Below, in pieces: positions 52,749 to 64,000 of a stretch of DNA of 64,000 nucleotides. The notes beneath the pieces were generated by a model. That model searched no databases, was not told where the DNA came from, and saw only the letters and a list, made by a program, of their open reading frames with translations. The stretch's first letter is position 1. Each line of letters opens with the position of its first letter. A program made the position numbers and the translations under genes. This DNA comes from Phoronis australis (taxonomy: Eukaryota; Phoronida; Phoronidae). The stretch is from assembly GCA_002633005.1 (NCBI GenBank), contig NMRA01000731.1, forward strand, positions 54,996 through 118,995, read 5' to 3'.

Positions 52749-54031
52749 GTTCAGTGGGGGTTTTCTAAAGGGCCTTTCATACTACCGCTGACGCGTCGAT
52801 GTTTTGGGGAATTGCGGTCAGCATGAGTGGTTAACTTCGGTGCAGGACCAAAGTTAACAGCGCCTGTTAACTTTGCAGTAAACAGGCGGATTTAACAGCG
52901 GAGCATCGATGCTGCGGTGCACTATGAACGGTCAACTTCAGTCCCATCGAAGTTATTGCCAGGGGCCACTGTTATTGTTAACAACTGAAGGGCAGTGTCG
53001 TCGCTAATAGTTCCTTATATTTTGCTCCAATAATCACCAGTCGAATTAAAAATAAGTGTCATGTCAATTAGCACATGTAAATGTTCCCAAATTGTCACAT
53101 CAAAAAGAATCTTAGCATGCAGTGCTAACTTGCGATTACGTCAATGACAACAGCGTCACCTAATCTTTACTTCGATGTCCTATATACTGAAGCTGGTATG
53201 AACGGTTTAGTTAACCTCGCAGTTTACGTTGATGCTCTGCTCAGACCACTGTTAAGATTATTGCGCTTCATAAACTGATAGATTTTAAATTAGTTTAATT
53301 TCCAACACTCATTAAGCACTCATCTGCACTGGTTTATTTGTGCAATTCTGAGAGAGGGTGGGCTTGAGTGTGCGTTTTTACTTTTGAAAAAACACTTATG
53401 CATTTTCGAACGCTTCCACTTAAATTGTAAGGTAATCATATTTACCTCCTCAGAGCAAGCACATTAAACACCGTCTTCATTGCCATCTTTTAATTCTTTG
53501 TTTTGGTTCATGTTTTGGGGTGAATCCTTTTGTGTTTCGTAATCGGTTATCCTTCATCCTAATTACACATTACAGGCCCGAGTGGAGTCCATTACTTCAG
53601 TGAGAAAGATGGGTCAGAACCAATTAGTTGATTTGTTTCATTGCGATTTTGGTTTAACCTTAACTTTGGTTTAGCCTTATCATTGTAGCTGCAAGATACT
53701 CTAAGATTATGGTGAAAGATTACCCCTCATATAAATTCACGACACTGTCAGCCACCCTGTGTGAGTGGTCTTGGTGACCTGAGTAGCTCATGTTCTGAAG
53801 TTGCTGGGTATTGTAATCAGTTTTTGCTGATTGATATCCGGGGGTTTGGTCATAGCGGGTTCAAGAACGGGTCACATTGAAGTTGTCAAGTTGTCGTCCA
53901 TGGTTCACAGCACTCCAGCTGCTAATGTACCCCATATACCAGTGGCCTTTGTGTTGTTTAGGAGCAGCATTACTGCTACTTGAAGTGTGATTAGTTTAGA
54001 TGCGAATCTATTTTAAAAGATTAGTTTTTAA
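52749..54031. other. intron, nothing firm
   Basis: A short GTTAAC-rich stretch (about 52830-53230) repeats ACTTCGGT/TTAACTTTG/CAGCG words, but no clear unit could be set. No exon was recognised. Confidence 0.4.
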
Positions 54032-54291
54032 CATGCCCGCACCCAGGGAGGGCTCAGGGGCTCGAACGAGCCCCCTCATTTGGAGAAGTGAGCAAAAAAT
54101 GTCCGCCCAAGAGAAACAAAAACTCCTAAAAAAGTAGAAAGCGAGACAAAAGTCCATTGAAAAGGCATGAACTACCAAAATTCAGCGAATGCACAATTCA
54201 TAGCTCTGAACGTATCCCATGAATCTTAGTTAAAGGTCCACATTCTCAAAAATTCAAGCCTTCCCATTTTTTTAGGCTGCATGCACGCATG
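54032..54291 (-). mobile_element. 260-bp MITE, copy 2 (inverted relative to 16.19 kb)
   Basis: Begins CATGCCCGCACCCAG and ends CTGCATGCACGCATG. Aligns throughout with the reverse complement of 16189-16445 (GGGGCTCGAACGAGCCCCCT, GAGAAACAAAAACTCC, CACATTCTCAAAAATTC). TTTAA flanks both sides, a probable 5-bp target duplication. Confidence 0.9.
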
Positions 54292-56510
54292 TTTAAGTAT
54301 TGTTCAGAGATGCAGTTGTCAGTTTTCTGATTCAGAACAAAAATAAATGTAAAGGCAACCACTCTGTGCCCAAATTGTGAGGGCCAGAATCCTGTTGCCA
54401 AGTTGCAATATGTCATTTTTATAGCAAATCACCAGTCAGGAGAGATTGGAATCTGCTGGTATCCCTCCAGCAGGAACTATGGTAGTCTAACAGGTCATTG
54501 GATGACCTCATGCACTGTCATTGGTAGCCTGTGTATGGCCACCTGGCAACTTGCCAGATCATGGGAATATTAGGTGAAATTCTGTAAATTAATGTCATTT
54601 ACTCTTCCATTGCCAGTTGTTTACCAAAAAGCACCGTTAATATTTGTTTAAACAGTCTCAGGTGAGTGGCACTGAACACAGGATTCACATATGTATGTTT
54701 TCAAATTGATTCACTGAACTCCCTTCGTGAGCCCTTCGTGTCTAGCCTGTGGTTTGTCTGCATCTCTAAATAGCTGTCTGTGGCCTCATTGGGTCAATCT
54801 GACCTCATCACTGGACTGTTCCCTGAATTTTATGGAGGTATTACAGAAAAGTTCTTCTAATAGGAATGATGCAGATATTGCATAGAGATATTTCATTGAT
54901 TAGCAAATTAATCAAAAGGTCATACTTGCTCTGGGAGGACAGGCCTTATAAAATTGTTTTTCAGTTTTGATTTAACCTACGAATAATATAAGGAGGTATT
55001 TTCAAAGGAGTCCGCTGATTTTCAAGTATTTGCATAACTCTGTTGCTATTTAAAGTTCACTTGCTTAAAACAGTTGTTAAGGTCAAAATTTAAAGCCATC
55101 CCTTTTGCTGTGTTGTCATGTGTCAATGAAGGCAAAAGTACACTGTTGAAATTTTCTGAACACGGTTTCATACAAATGTCCAAGAGGAACAATTTGCAGT
55201 AGTTATTACATGTTTATGCAACTATGTCACAACATAGACAGAGCTGGAATGCACGTAGACATATTTGTCAGTGAACTTCTGGCAACCTTTCGAGCATTTT
55301 TTTTGGGTCTCAGAGTTCAAAGTAACGTCCTTATCGTGCGTGCGCCCATGCAGTTGTGTAACTGGGTAAATTGTTGCTTGGTGAATTAAACTAAGCCAGA
55401 TGTCAACATGGTGATGTGCTGGCTGGTTGAACTACTGGAGGTGAACTGTGCCAGTGGCGATCCTGTGATGAGATAATGCTACATAGTCCACACTTCTCAT
55501 CTGGCCCCTCCAGTGGTAAGTTATTGTTGAATATAGAGAATTTATCAACATTAGCTTTCCCTGTAAATAATTGTAGATAAGGCCTTTTGTAGTTGTAGGG
55601 TCTAATAAAGGACATTATGTGTATACTATCTAGTTATTAGTATTGACATTTGTCTTGCTATATTGAATGGCTTTCTCACTAGTGAGTCAGAGAGTAGGCT
55701 TGTCATTGACGGGGATCTCCAGGAGACAAGATAGAGACACAAAGTTGTTGTCTAGCTTATTAGTTCCCAAAGTTGTCTCATTGAAGCTCTGGGGGTATTT
55801 GACCCAAATCCATTTTTCATCCACCCGCATATCCATATGTGTTCACAAGGCCATCACCTTTGTCCATCGTATGCCAGACTGTGTGCCATACCTGCATATT
55901 GAATGCAAAATTATTATGCAGAAGGTCATGTGGAAATTTGGCTTGTAGTGCGCAATAATAAAAGTTGTGTAACTGTTGTTTTCTTGCGCACATGGTAGTT
56001 AAGACACTGACACTGACTTTGGAGCACATCGAGCTGTTGGCATCGATCAAGCTTTATTGACGGCCATTAGGGTGGGCTACGTGTTAATAGACGTTTTCAA
56101 TGAACAGTCATTCCAAACTTTTGTGGAATGGTTAAGAACATGTCGTCTGTCGTGTGAAACCCTGTCCAGTGCACTGATTCATTAGCACCTTTTTGCATAT
56201 GTTTTAGCTTTAAGAAGTGAGCCGCATAAGTTTTGAAGCAAGAACTCTTCTTTATTGTATGTTTCATCAGATAATAGTGGCAGGTAATTATGTAACTTCA
56301 ATAAAGAGCAATTCCATTTATTAGCTTGATCTTTTCACTAAGTGCAAGCTCAGTCCACCAACTAAACTCTTTTACACGCATTAAATTGTTTCAAAAGTTT
56401 GGCATCTTCAAGGCGATGTGAGATTTTGACCAGTTTTCCCAACAAAATCTGAGGTCGCATTGGCAAGCTACATGTTGCCAAATTGAGCCTCGCTTTAATG
56501 CCACTGCATC
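54292..56510. other. intron, nothing firm
   Basis: 56420-56485 shares about 70-85 bp with 43796-43870. No exon was recognised in the short frames. Confidence 0.4.
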
Positions 56511-57335
56511 TTCGGGGGTTCTTTGACAGGTTTTGTGAAATTTGGCAAATGGGCATCTATTAAGAAAATGACAGTGGCTCTCCTGTTTTGGAATAGATAT
56601 GACATCTGTTTGCCACCTAGTGGCCAATTTCACTATTTCCGAGTCTTTTTTGGCATCCGCCTCTTTATCCCAAAACCCATCAAAGAATCGAGAATCATAA
56701 AAGTTGACGAATGTAATCTTACTGAGAAGAGCATGGCTGACATTAATTTTCAGACTGGTCTGACTACCTTGGCGCTTCTTTGTGGCAAAGTTATTTTTCT
56801 TGTATTCGCGGCTGTATCTCCAAATCCTTGCAGAAACTTTGTGAAATTTTGCAAGTGAATGTGACAACAGGTGATGATGGCTTTCTTGTGGATGCAACTA
56901 CTGCAGAGTGTGCCCCTTGTGGAAATTTTAGTCTTAATACATCTTTCTCTGTAGCTTCAGAGTTCTGACATATTATCACGAAATGTGGTAAACCTAACGC
57001 ATCTACTAAGGAAATCATGATGTTGCTTTTTGTTTTCGGAATGATTTGATATATTCTTTGCCACATAGTGGCTTTTTTATTGTTTTTGAGGTTTTGGCGA
57101 TAGTGTCTTCCTATGAGCCTGACAATGAATTCCAACTTCTTTGGGACAGATGCGACTACTACTATACCTCCTAGTGGCAATTTTAATTTTTATGTTTGTT
57201 TCCGTCTGTATCTTCAGAGTTTGTTGATGAATTTTTGTGGAATTTGCAAATAGGGCTCTCTTAGGAGATGACGATGCCTTCCCATTTGTGGACAGGATTG
57301 ACATATTCTGCGCCATCTAGTGTCCATTCTTATGA
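56511..57335. repeat. CCTAGTGG repeat array, block 3
   Basis: Cores GCCACCTAGTGGCC (about 56611), CCACATAGTGG (57061), CTCCTAGTGGCAATTTTAAT (about 57167) and CGCCATCTAGTGTCC (57311), plus weaker ones near 56776 and 56909. Shared spacers TTTGTGAAATTTGGCAAA, CATCTATTAAG-AAATGACA and TTTGTGGAATTTGCAAATAG match blocks 1 and 2. Overlapping frames of up to 168 codons on both strands come from the repeat and resemble no protein. 57309-57325 read backwards gives GGACACTAGATGGCGCA, a good CTCF-like site. Confidence 0.85.
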
Positions 57336-57409
57336 TACATAAATACCACTTTTAAAGAAGCCTACCGTTGTTGTAGTTGTGCTGCTCCTGGTTTTCATTA
57401 GGCAAATTC

Positions 57410-57470
57410 ACCCGGGTGAGAATTTTACACGTTTGACATGCTCAAAAGCATGTAAAATTCTCACCCGGGT
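57410..57470. mobile_element. 61-bp MITE with ACCCGGGT ends
   Basis: Begins ACCCGGGTGAGAATTTTACA and ends TGTAAAATTCTCACCCGGGT, giving 22-bp inverted repeats with a single difference and only about 17 bp between (TTTGACATGCTCAAAAG). Its right end and core recur at 59825-59878. Confidence 0.9.
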
Positions 57471-59470
57471 AACGCTAACAGAATATGCAGGCGAGTAGAG
57501 GGGAAGGCTTGTATTGTTTACCCTGGAGTGGCCAGCGAAGTCCTTGGCACATCAAAGGCTTGATAGCTCCATCACAGATTAAAGTGAGCTAGTCGCTGGG
57601 CTTGGCTGAACGTGTTGGATGCCAGATAACTATGGTCGTAAACCAACATGCCTGTTTAGCGTACAAGTTTCGAAGTTTAAAATTTAGAAATAAGTAAGGA
57701 AACGACCAACATCAGTGTTGAAAAATAAATAGTAGCCGTCTGTGAATTTTTAAAATCTATGCATTATAAGAGAAATTAGCAAATAGAATTTCTTCAGCAT
57801 CGAAGCTAAACTACGAGCATTAATTTGCGAATCCATTAGGACGGGTTGTCGCTTGTAGACGGTGTGGTTAAATCCCAAATGTTAGCGTAGGAGTCTCGCC
57901 TAAAATGATTCCTGGGTGGGCTGTTCACAAGTGACCTCACTCATTGCTCTCTGGTATTTTTGTTCTGCATTTTAAAATGAAACAGCAAGGAGATGGAACC
58001 TTTTTTACCCCATTACTATCTAATCGATGAAAACAACAATTAAAACAAAGCTTCTGTTCAGAAGTGAAGGAGACCAGTAGGTGTGAGTCACATGTTTACT
58101 TATTCACAGTTGAACCATGCAGCCAACTGGCCAGGTCTTTTGTGACATGTTTGCTGTTAATGAAGTTGAGTGTAACCAAATCAATTAGTGTGCAGTCATC
58201 TCTCCAGCTTCAAACTAAAAGCATGGAAGTTCATTGCATGCAAGCAAATGTAAACCCAAGGCTCGTTGTACGGGATTTGGTGCTTGTATTGTGTATTTTT
58301 TACTTTTCAGTATTATTTGTACTACATGTATGGTCTATCTTTTGTTATTACCTTTAGTAACTTGGGGATCCTTTCATGAAAATTTAGTCAACGAATTCAG
58401 TCTTTGGTCTAATTTAAGCAATATTTTGCCCTTAAAACGTGAGTCATAAGACTACCTTCATTAGCATTAGGATGGAATTAATAGTAGATCCATAAAATTA
58501 CATATTTTTTAAATCTTTGAAGATTGCAAAATGTTATTACGTGCACAAAAGCAATTTCCAGATGTGTAACCACATGATAGTAAGTTATGTTTGCTTCAAA
58601 AACATTTCAGTGACTCTCGTTTCTTTCAAAGAATGTTGACATCTTCATTTTTTATATGGAAGTTCTTGAGCTAGAATGCATTTTAAAAGCCCTTGAGATA
58701 CACCTTTGCAGCTAATGAAAAAAGTAAAAGAATTCTCAAGTTTATGCAACTAATTCAAGTTTATGAAAATAACTGCAATCTCCAGGTAAATAGAGATTCT
58801 TTAGAAGAGACAGTCACGTGATTACGGTACAAAGACCTAGGTTGTATTTTTGTGCGTATAGTAAGATTCTGTGATCACTAATTACTTTAAAAATGTAGTT
58901 TTTATGGGTTTACTATTAATACTCAAAAACTTATTTGAGAAATTCAGTCCTTGGTAACCAAGGTAATGAATTATCTTAAGACCAAAATTTAGGCTAGATT
59001 GAGGTTTAGGACAGAAAATTTTTTAAAAATCATTAAAAGATACTGAAAATTTATATGCCGTAGTAATGCAAAATGATGGTTGTGGTGTGATCTGAGGGAC
59101 TTGAGGGATTATAAATTTATTGGACACTATTATCACCAGTTTGTGCAGGCTAGTCCATCAAAGGAGCAAAAATGTGAAAACACTAATGTCTTGGATCACT
59201 AGGCTAGTCTTTAAGGTGTTAGCTCAGTCAGTGTATGAACGTGAAATTGCCTGTCACATGCCAAACAAAAATTTGCAATTTACTTGATAAACTCAGGAAT
59301 TTTGACTGCCCCGAATACACGGAATCAGCTGTGTCATAGCGAAATTGCATCAAGTTTTAGCCATAAGACAGATCGTGACCATATTAATTTATGGTTTCGC
59401 CACCTGTTATGGTTTACGGAAATGGAATGAAGACAGATTGGACTCGCCAAATTTTGTTTTGCTTAAGTTG
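57471..59470. other. intron, nothing recognised
   Basis: No exon or repeat was recognised between the two ACCCGGGT elements. Confidence 0.45.
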
Positions 59471-59479
59471 AGACCAAAN

Positions 59480-59878
59480 CGTGTCAAAATTTTACACGTT
59501 TGACACGCTAGCGTGTAAAATTTTACACGTTTGACACCGTAGCGTGTCACATTTTACACGTTTGACACGCTAACGTGGCAAACTTTACACGTTTGACACG
59601 CTAACGTGGCAAACTTTACACGTTTGACACGCTAGCGTGTCAAATTTTACACGTTTGACACGCTAGCGTGGCAAATTTTACACGTTTGACACGCAAACGT
59701 GGCAAATTTTACACGTTTGACACGCTAACGTGGCAAATTTTACACGTTTGACACGCTAGCGTGTCATGTTTTTACACGTTTTACACATTAACGTGGCAAT
59801 TTTGACACGTATTACACGTTTTTCTACACGTTTGACACGCTCAAAAGCGTGTCAAACGTGTAAAATTCTCACCCGGGT
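59480..59878. repeat. 31-bp minisatellite (about 11 units) inside an ACCCGGGT-type MITE
   Basis: Units of about 31 bp follow the pattern CGTG(T/G)CAAA-TTTTACACG then TTTGACACGCTA(G/A). Each is an imperfect palindrome (GTGTCAAA...TTTGACAC). The array ends with GACACGCTCAAAAGCGTGTC and then GTAAAATTCTCACCCGGGT, the same terminus as the 61-bp MITE at 57410. The left terminus is missing, cut by the N at 59479. It is not CRISPR: there are no unique spacers. Confidence 0.95.
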
Positions 59879-62800
59879 TACTCCATGGCTTTTGTATGAT
59901 TTTGTACTCTGTTGTAAAGTGTCATTGATATCATGTTGTTGGGACACATCAGGCCAAAAAAGCACAGTTGGTTCTCTGGTCTGTGCCCTAACTCATGTTG
60001 AGACCAGTCACACTCACTAAAAAATAAAAAAGCTCCTGCTCATATTAAATTCAGTCAAGGTTTTTTGAAGCTGCTCAATGGCAGGTAGCAAGGGTTAGCA
60101 AGGTTTGAAACGCCATGATTAGCCTAACGATGCATAATTACCTGCAAAGGATGCACAACAGTAAAGGCTTGCTTTCAAATGTGGAAACAAACTTAAATTA
60201 ATGTTAAGTTGCGGTAGCTGTTGTGTCCTACATGTAGCTTCTGCGGTGATGTTGTTGCAAACGACTCGTACAATTAGACCTCGTTCAGTTGTGCCAGAAC
60301 AAGTTTATAAAAAATCCATCTTTCGCCCCAGTTTTGAAAACCAATTACCTACATGGTTTTGTCCTTCCAAAGTGGCAGACAGGCATGAAACTGCATTAAA
60401 AACAAGTTTTTTCCATATATGGCATTATGCAGATTGACTAGTGCCACATGAGAGAGCAGAACAACAAGGTTACGACTGCCTAACAATGCTATGACCCGGC
60501 AATGAATAGGAAACGTTGGTGTCCGTTTAGGTTGTTTGGGCTAAAAAACATGCAAAAGAGAATTTTAACAATTGCGACATCATTTCCGTGATTGTTGTCA
60601 CCAATGGCAATGGCCTGACTGCTGCTAGCCCTCCCCCACCTAAAACTTTTTAGAATTGATTTAAAAACCCTCAAATACTTTTGCTCATTTCAGTTTTTAT
60701 TTTTTGAAAAAATAAGCAACTAAAGATACTGCATTTAAAAAATCCAGAATCAAGCATGCTTTTTTGGCCTAATAAGTCACTTTCTTTTTTGGCCTAATAA
60801 TACATCACTGGAATGGCAGATGGCACTTTTTCATTTGCTTGAAATCATGGTGGTCATATTGTCATTGAGTTCATTTAATGTTATATGATGGTGTGACCCA
60901 CAAGCCGAAGTATAGACCTAACTGACGCGGCAGACATTAAAATCCAAAGCGAGGCTCACTGCGATAAACAAAGCGGAAATTTACATTGCGTGAGTTAAAT
61001 GGCCGGTCTTTCGAGTCCAACCTGGATATTAAATCTTAAAATGTGTCGATAATTAACCACAGAGACGTAGAAAAATACATTAGAGAACAAGTCAATTCAC
61101 CAAAGAGTTGTCTGACGATGGAGTATAAGTTTTTTTTTCGGAAAACTATGTTCGAAACCTGAAAAGTAAATATGACCAAACTGCGATGATCCTCACGTTA
61201 TTGTTACGGCCCCATGCTGAATGCAGGGTTACGTTTCTTCTCGTCAATTGTTGATAAAAGTGCTTTCTACGTGAACCAGATCATCTGCTTGTATTTTTGA
61301 CGAGTTGAAGATATATTCGAAAGTTTCTCATCGCTGTCATGTGTAATTAGTCACATCTGGTTTAATTTGTTGATCAAAAGTATTAACATCAAGTCCTGGT
61401 GAGGTAGGGACTACCGGGACTAACAAGTGATTTTTCATTGATCTGAAGAATAACTGATGTTATTAAATATATTTTTTATTAAAATAAAAAACAGGCTTGT
61501 AATTGAAAATAAAAATTATTTGACCATTTTTTAAATTTTGAAAAAAAAACGAGCACAGCCTCAGAAATCGCTTTAGCATTATATCCCAGGAAGGTTCTCT
61601 GTTCACTCCCTTGCACACATTCACAAGTTGGCCATCAATTCTGCTTTTTTGGTTTTAATAATTCTTATATACGTCTATTTTCACTTAATATCAATCTGGC
61701 CCAAGTTGAATTTTAAAATTAAAACACCTAACTCGTTCATTATTTGGGCATTAAAACATTTTTTCTTACACAAGTTATTCATATTTGCACAGATATTTGA
61801 CTTCCAGAGTCCTTGCCATTTGAAGTCCATGATATGCAGCTACTGTTAGTCCCGCAATATCTTGCCAATAGGGCCGTCCCGGATTACACGGCGATATGTC
61901 CCATGTGACCTAGTTTTCAAAATCAGGCACATTTTCGCACATCTCATTGATGTCATAACGGTGTTTTCACATTGAGTCCAACTTGTTGGGTAATGTAAGC
62001 ACAACAACAAGTTGGGTGGATGACTGCTGTAGCCAGTATTCTTACACCACTGATTAGTCCTTTCTGGGATTTATGGTTGGAGGGTCTGAGTTCTCTTTTG
62101 TTCGGTAATTGCTCTAATCTCCGATAAGATAATATCTAGCCAGAATGGGCTGTGCTGTTAAAAATAAAAGCTAAGTTATAAAATGTTGGAATATAAATCA
62201 ATACATTTCTGAATCGATGCTCAAATGCAGATTATGTTTAGTTTTTCAATCACCAAAATCACCCAACTTAACAACTGAAGTTAAGACAATCTATTCTATC
62301 CCAACGTACCAACGCACACTGGGTTTGGCTATTCGCTTGTGGTCAGTAATAAGTCCGGTAGATGATTGGCCTGCGTGTGCTCCCTAGTTAACAAAGGAGC
62401 TAGAAAAATAATTATCGCATGCTCACAACCTCTCTATTTCTGGTAGTCACTGAATGGGAGAACGCCCTCAGTTATCGAAAAGGCGAAGAATTTCAAATCA
62501 CACATTCATGGGTATTTGCCCAGTTTATCAAACTTGTGCACGTAGGAGTTGCAGCCAACAGCCCAGCAGTAATACTTTTTTGGCATTGGAAGGACGAATA
62601 GAGTAATGCAACGGAGAAAAAATTCTTGAGAATCAGACAACAACAAATAATATGTGAAACTCTAGTTGCTTGAAAACGAGGCAGCAAATGTACCTGACGA
62701 ATTTTTACGGCATTGTAGGTAAATACAGCGAGACTGGAGTGTCGCCGGCTGTGTAATCTATGACAGCCCTATTTAAGACGCAATATGGCAGACACGTGAC

Positions 62801-63736
62801 GTTTGTTTTTTCTTGTTTTTCACAAAATATTTGTAGCACCAAATAAACATATAAATTTAAAGTTCTATACACTCACTACCTGCCAACAGACATTTTTAAG
62901 TTAATATGGGCATTCACAACAACGTCAGAATACTTTGAAAAATGTTAATTCTTCCAATTATTTTTTATCCAATATTGATGAGATTTTTCTGTATATCAAT
63001 TTTCATACTGTTGTTATTGTTATTATTACTTTGCCAGCATATTTCTGTAATGTTTACGCTAACTTCTTCATTGGCTTTTGGTGAGTACTAGTAATTTTAG
63101 TGGCCCCTCCGGTCATCCAGTGTTGTTCTGTTCAATATCGCTGTAGCAAATGGAATGAGCAGCAGTGATTTATAGCCACGTACCAGAGGCAGATGACATT
63201 CATGATAGAAACATTAGTGAGTTTCGTTTGTGTTCTGTTATTTCTAAGAGTTATTTCCTGTTGATTTGAATCATGGAGTTTTATTAGTGAATTTTTGCCC
63301 ACACATCCAGGTCATTAAAAAAGGATATCTTAAACCTTATTCACAAAAATTGTCCATTTTTACAATAGTTCACATACGTATAGCAAAATACCTTATCTTT
63401 GTTCTTCGGGAACTTCAAATACGAAATATATACCATGTAACGAGAAAAAAGATTTAACAGAACCACCCTGGAACCACACAACCAGATGGAAATTTGTTTA
63501 CTACATATCCAAGGTCTCACAGTTACAGAGCTGTTACTCAAATTGAAGTTGAAGCCAAGCATAAAGCAGCTCTGTGTGGACCCTCAGTCCTTTCGTTCAC
63601 AAAGTCCTCTTAATATTGAGTTAAGTAGGTGTACGTATGATAGGAAGATGCTAGGGAAAACTAATACGAAACGTAGTTTTGATCCTGAGGGAGTTAATGT
63701 GCATCTGCACAACAAATTGTTCCTTGTCGCCCGCAT
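59879..63736. other. intron, nothing firm
   Basis: 61540-61600 shares about 45 bp with 26712-26760 (GAGCACAG-C, AAATC-CTTT, CATTATATCC), another short dispersed repeat. 60900-61070 is richer in CpG than its surroundings. No exon was recognised. Confidence 0.4.
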
Positions 63737-63939
63737 CATGTCGTGAACACATCCACTAAAACAAGAAACTGTAGGAACACCACATTTATCCACCTTCACT
63801 CTTATCAGGCTTCTATTGTGAGTCAGCATGCGTGAATAATTGGCTGATAAGCCACCTCTGGAACTACTTTTGGCTGAATGGATGACCAGGCCATAAAATG
63901 ATAATTAGCCAAGACCAGTTACTATAATGCAACAAAGAA
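63737..63939 (-). mobile_element. about 200-bp dispersed repeat, copy 2
   Basis: Reverse complement of 46718-46919 with few differences, including small indels (for example TTATAGTAACTGG versus TTAGTAACTGG). It ends sharply at CATGTCGTGAACAC (63737), where the two copies part company. Confidence 0.8.
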
Positions 63940-64000
63940 TAATGTCTTGCATCACCTAGCCTTGGTGGAAAGCTGTATACTGTATTGGCTCAAACAAACG

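Noticed and set aside
56391-57180. Frames of 168 and 129 codons on the minus strand and 111 on the + strand
   Set aside because: They lie in the CCTAGTGG array and overlap one another; a product of repeat composition.
59480-59878. CRISPR-like regular array
   Set aside because: Units are contiguous and palindromic with no unique spacers, in eukaryotic DNA; it is a minisatellite.
17563-64000. Search for the second (zinc-finger) exon of the SALL/BCL11-type gene
   Set aside because: No C-x2-C...H-x3-H pattern with flanking splice sites was found on the + strand, so the exon is taken to lie beyond the window.

Overview
This is eukaryotic, almost certainly invertebrate metazoan, genomic DNA. It is AT-rich and intron-rich, with no operons and no long open frames. 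Five single-N assembly gaps sit at 13531, 24901, 44290, 46717 and 59479. The protein evidence amounts to two real genes, both on the + strand. The organism cannot be named from this sequence; a marine invertebrate deuterostome or similar would fit, but that is a guess.

Layout. (1) 1-2705 holds the last three coding exons of a spastin-type microtubule-severing AAA ATPase, followed by a short 3'UTR with an AATAAA near 2866. (2) 2.9-17.4 kb is intergenic DNA with small tandem repeats, two foldback elements (about 7.40-7.78 kb and 15.74-16.08 kb), a 257-bp MITE and a 1.4-kb near-identical tandem duplication joined by an N, probably two alleles placed in series. (3) 17511-17562 is the first coding exon of a zinc-finger transcription factor carrying the NuRD-recruiting N-terminus MSRRKQ-KPQH (SALL/BCL11 type), ending in a clean phase-1 donor. 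(4) From 17563 to the window end no further exon is recognisable, so I read this as one first intron longer than 46 kb, filled with non-autonomous transposons, arrays and possible cis-regulatory DNA.

The intron is the most interesting part. It contains three blocks of a diverged repeat of roughly 100-190 bp with a CCTAGTGG core that resembles a CTCF site (35.7, 40.0 and 56.5 kb). It has a 61-bp MITE with ACCCGGGT ends, and 2 kb away a relative whose centre has expanded into about eleven 31-bp units. It has a decayed PIF/Harbinger element that still carries part of the transposase. It has two large copies of a TACYGTA-ended transposon in opposite orientation, and a dispersed family encoding a conserved WWFGNWP peptide. 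A second duplication across an N (45.56-48.08 kb) differs by a 200-bp repeat at its left edge and looks like an insertion polymorphism between haplotypes.

I found no RNA gene, CRISPR array or prokaryote-style system that I would defend. Most short open frames in the window are chance frames.
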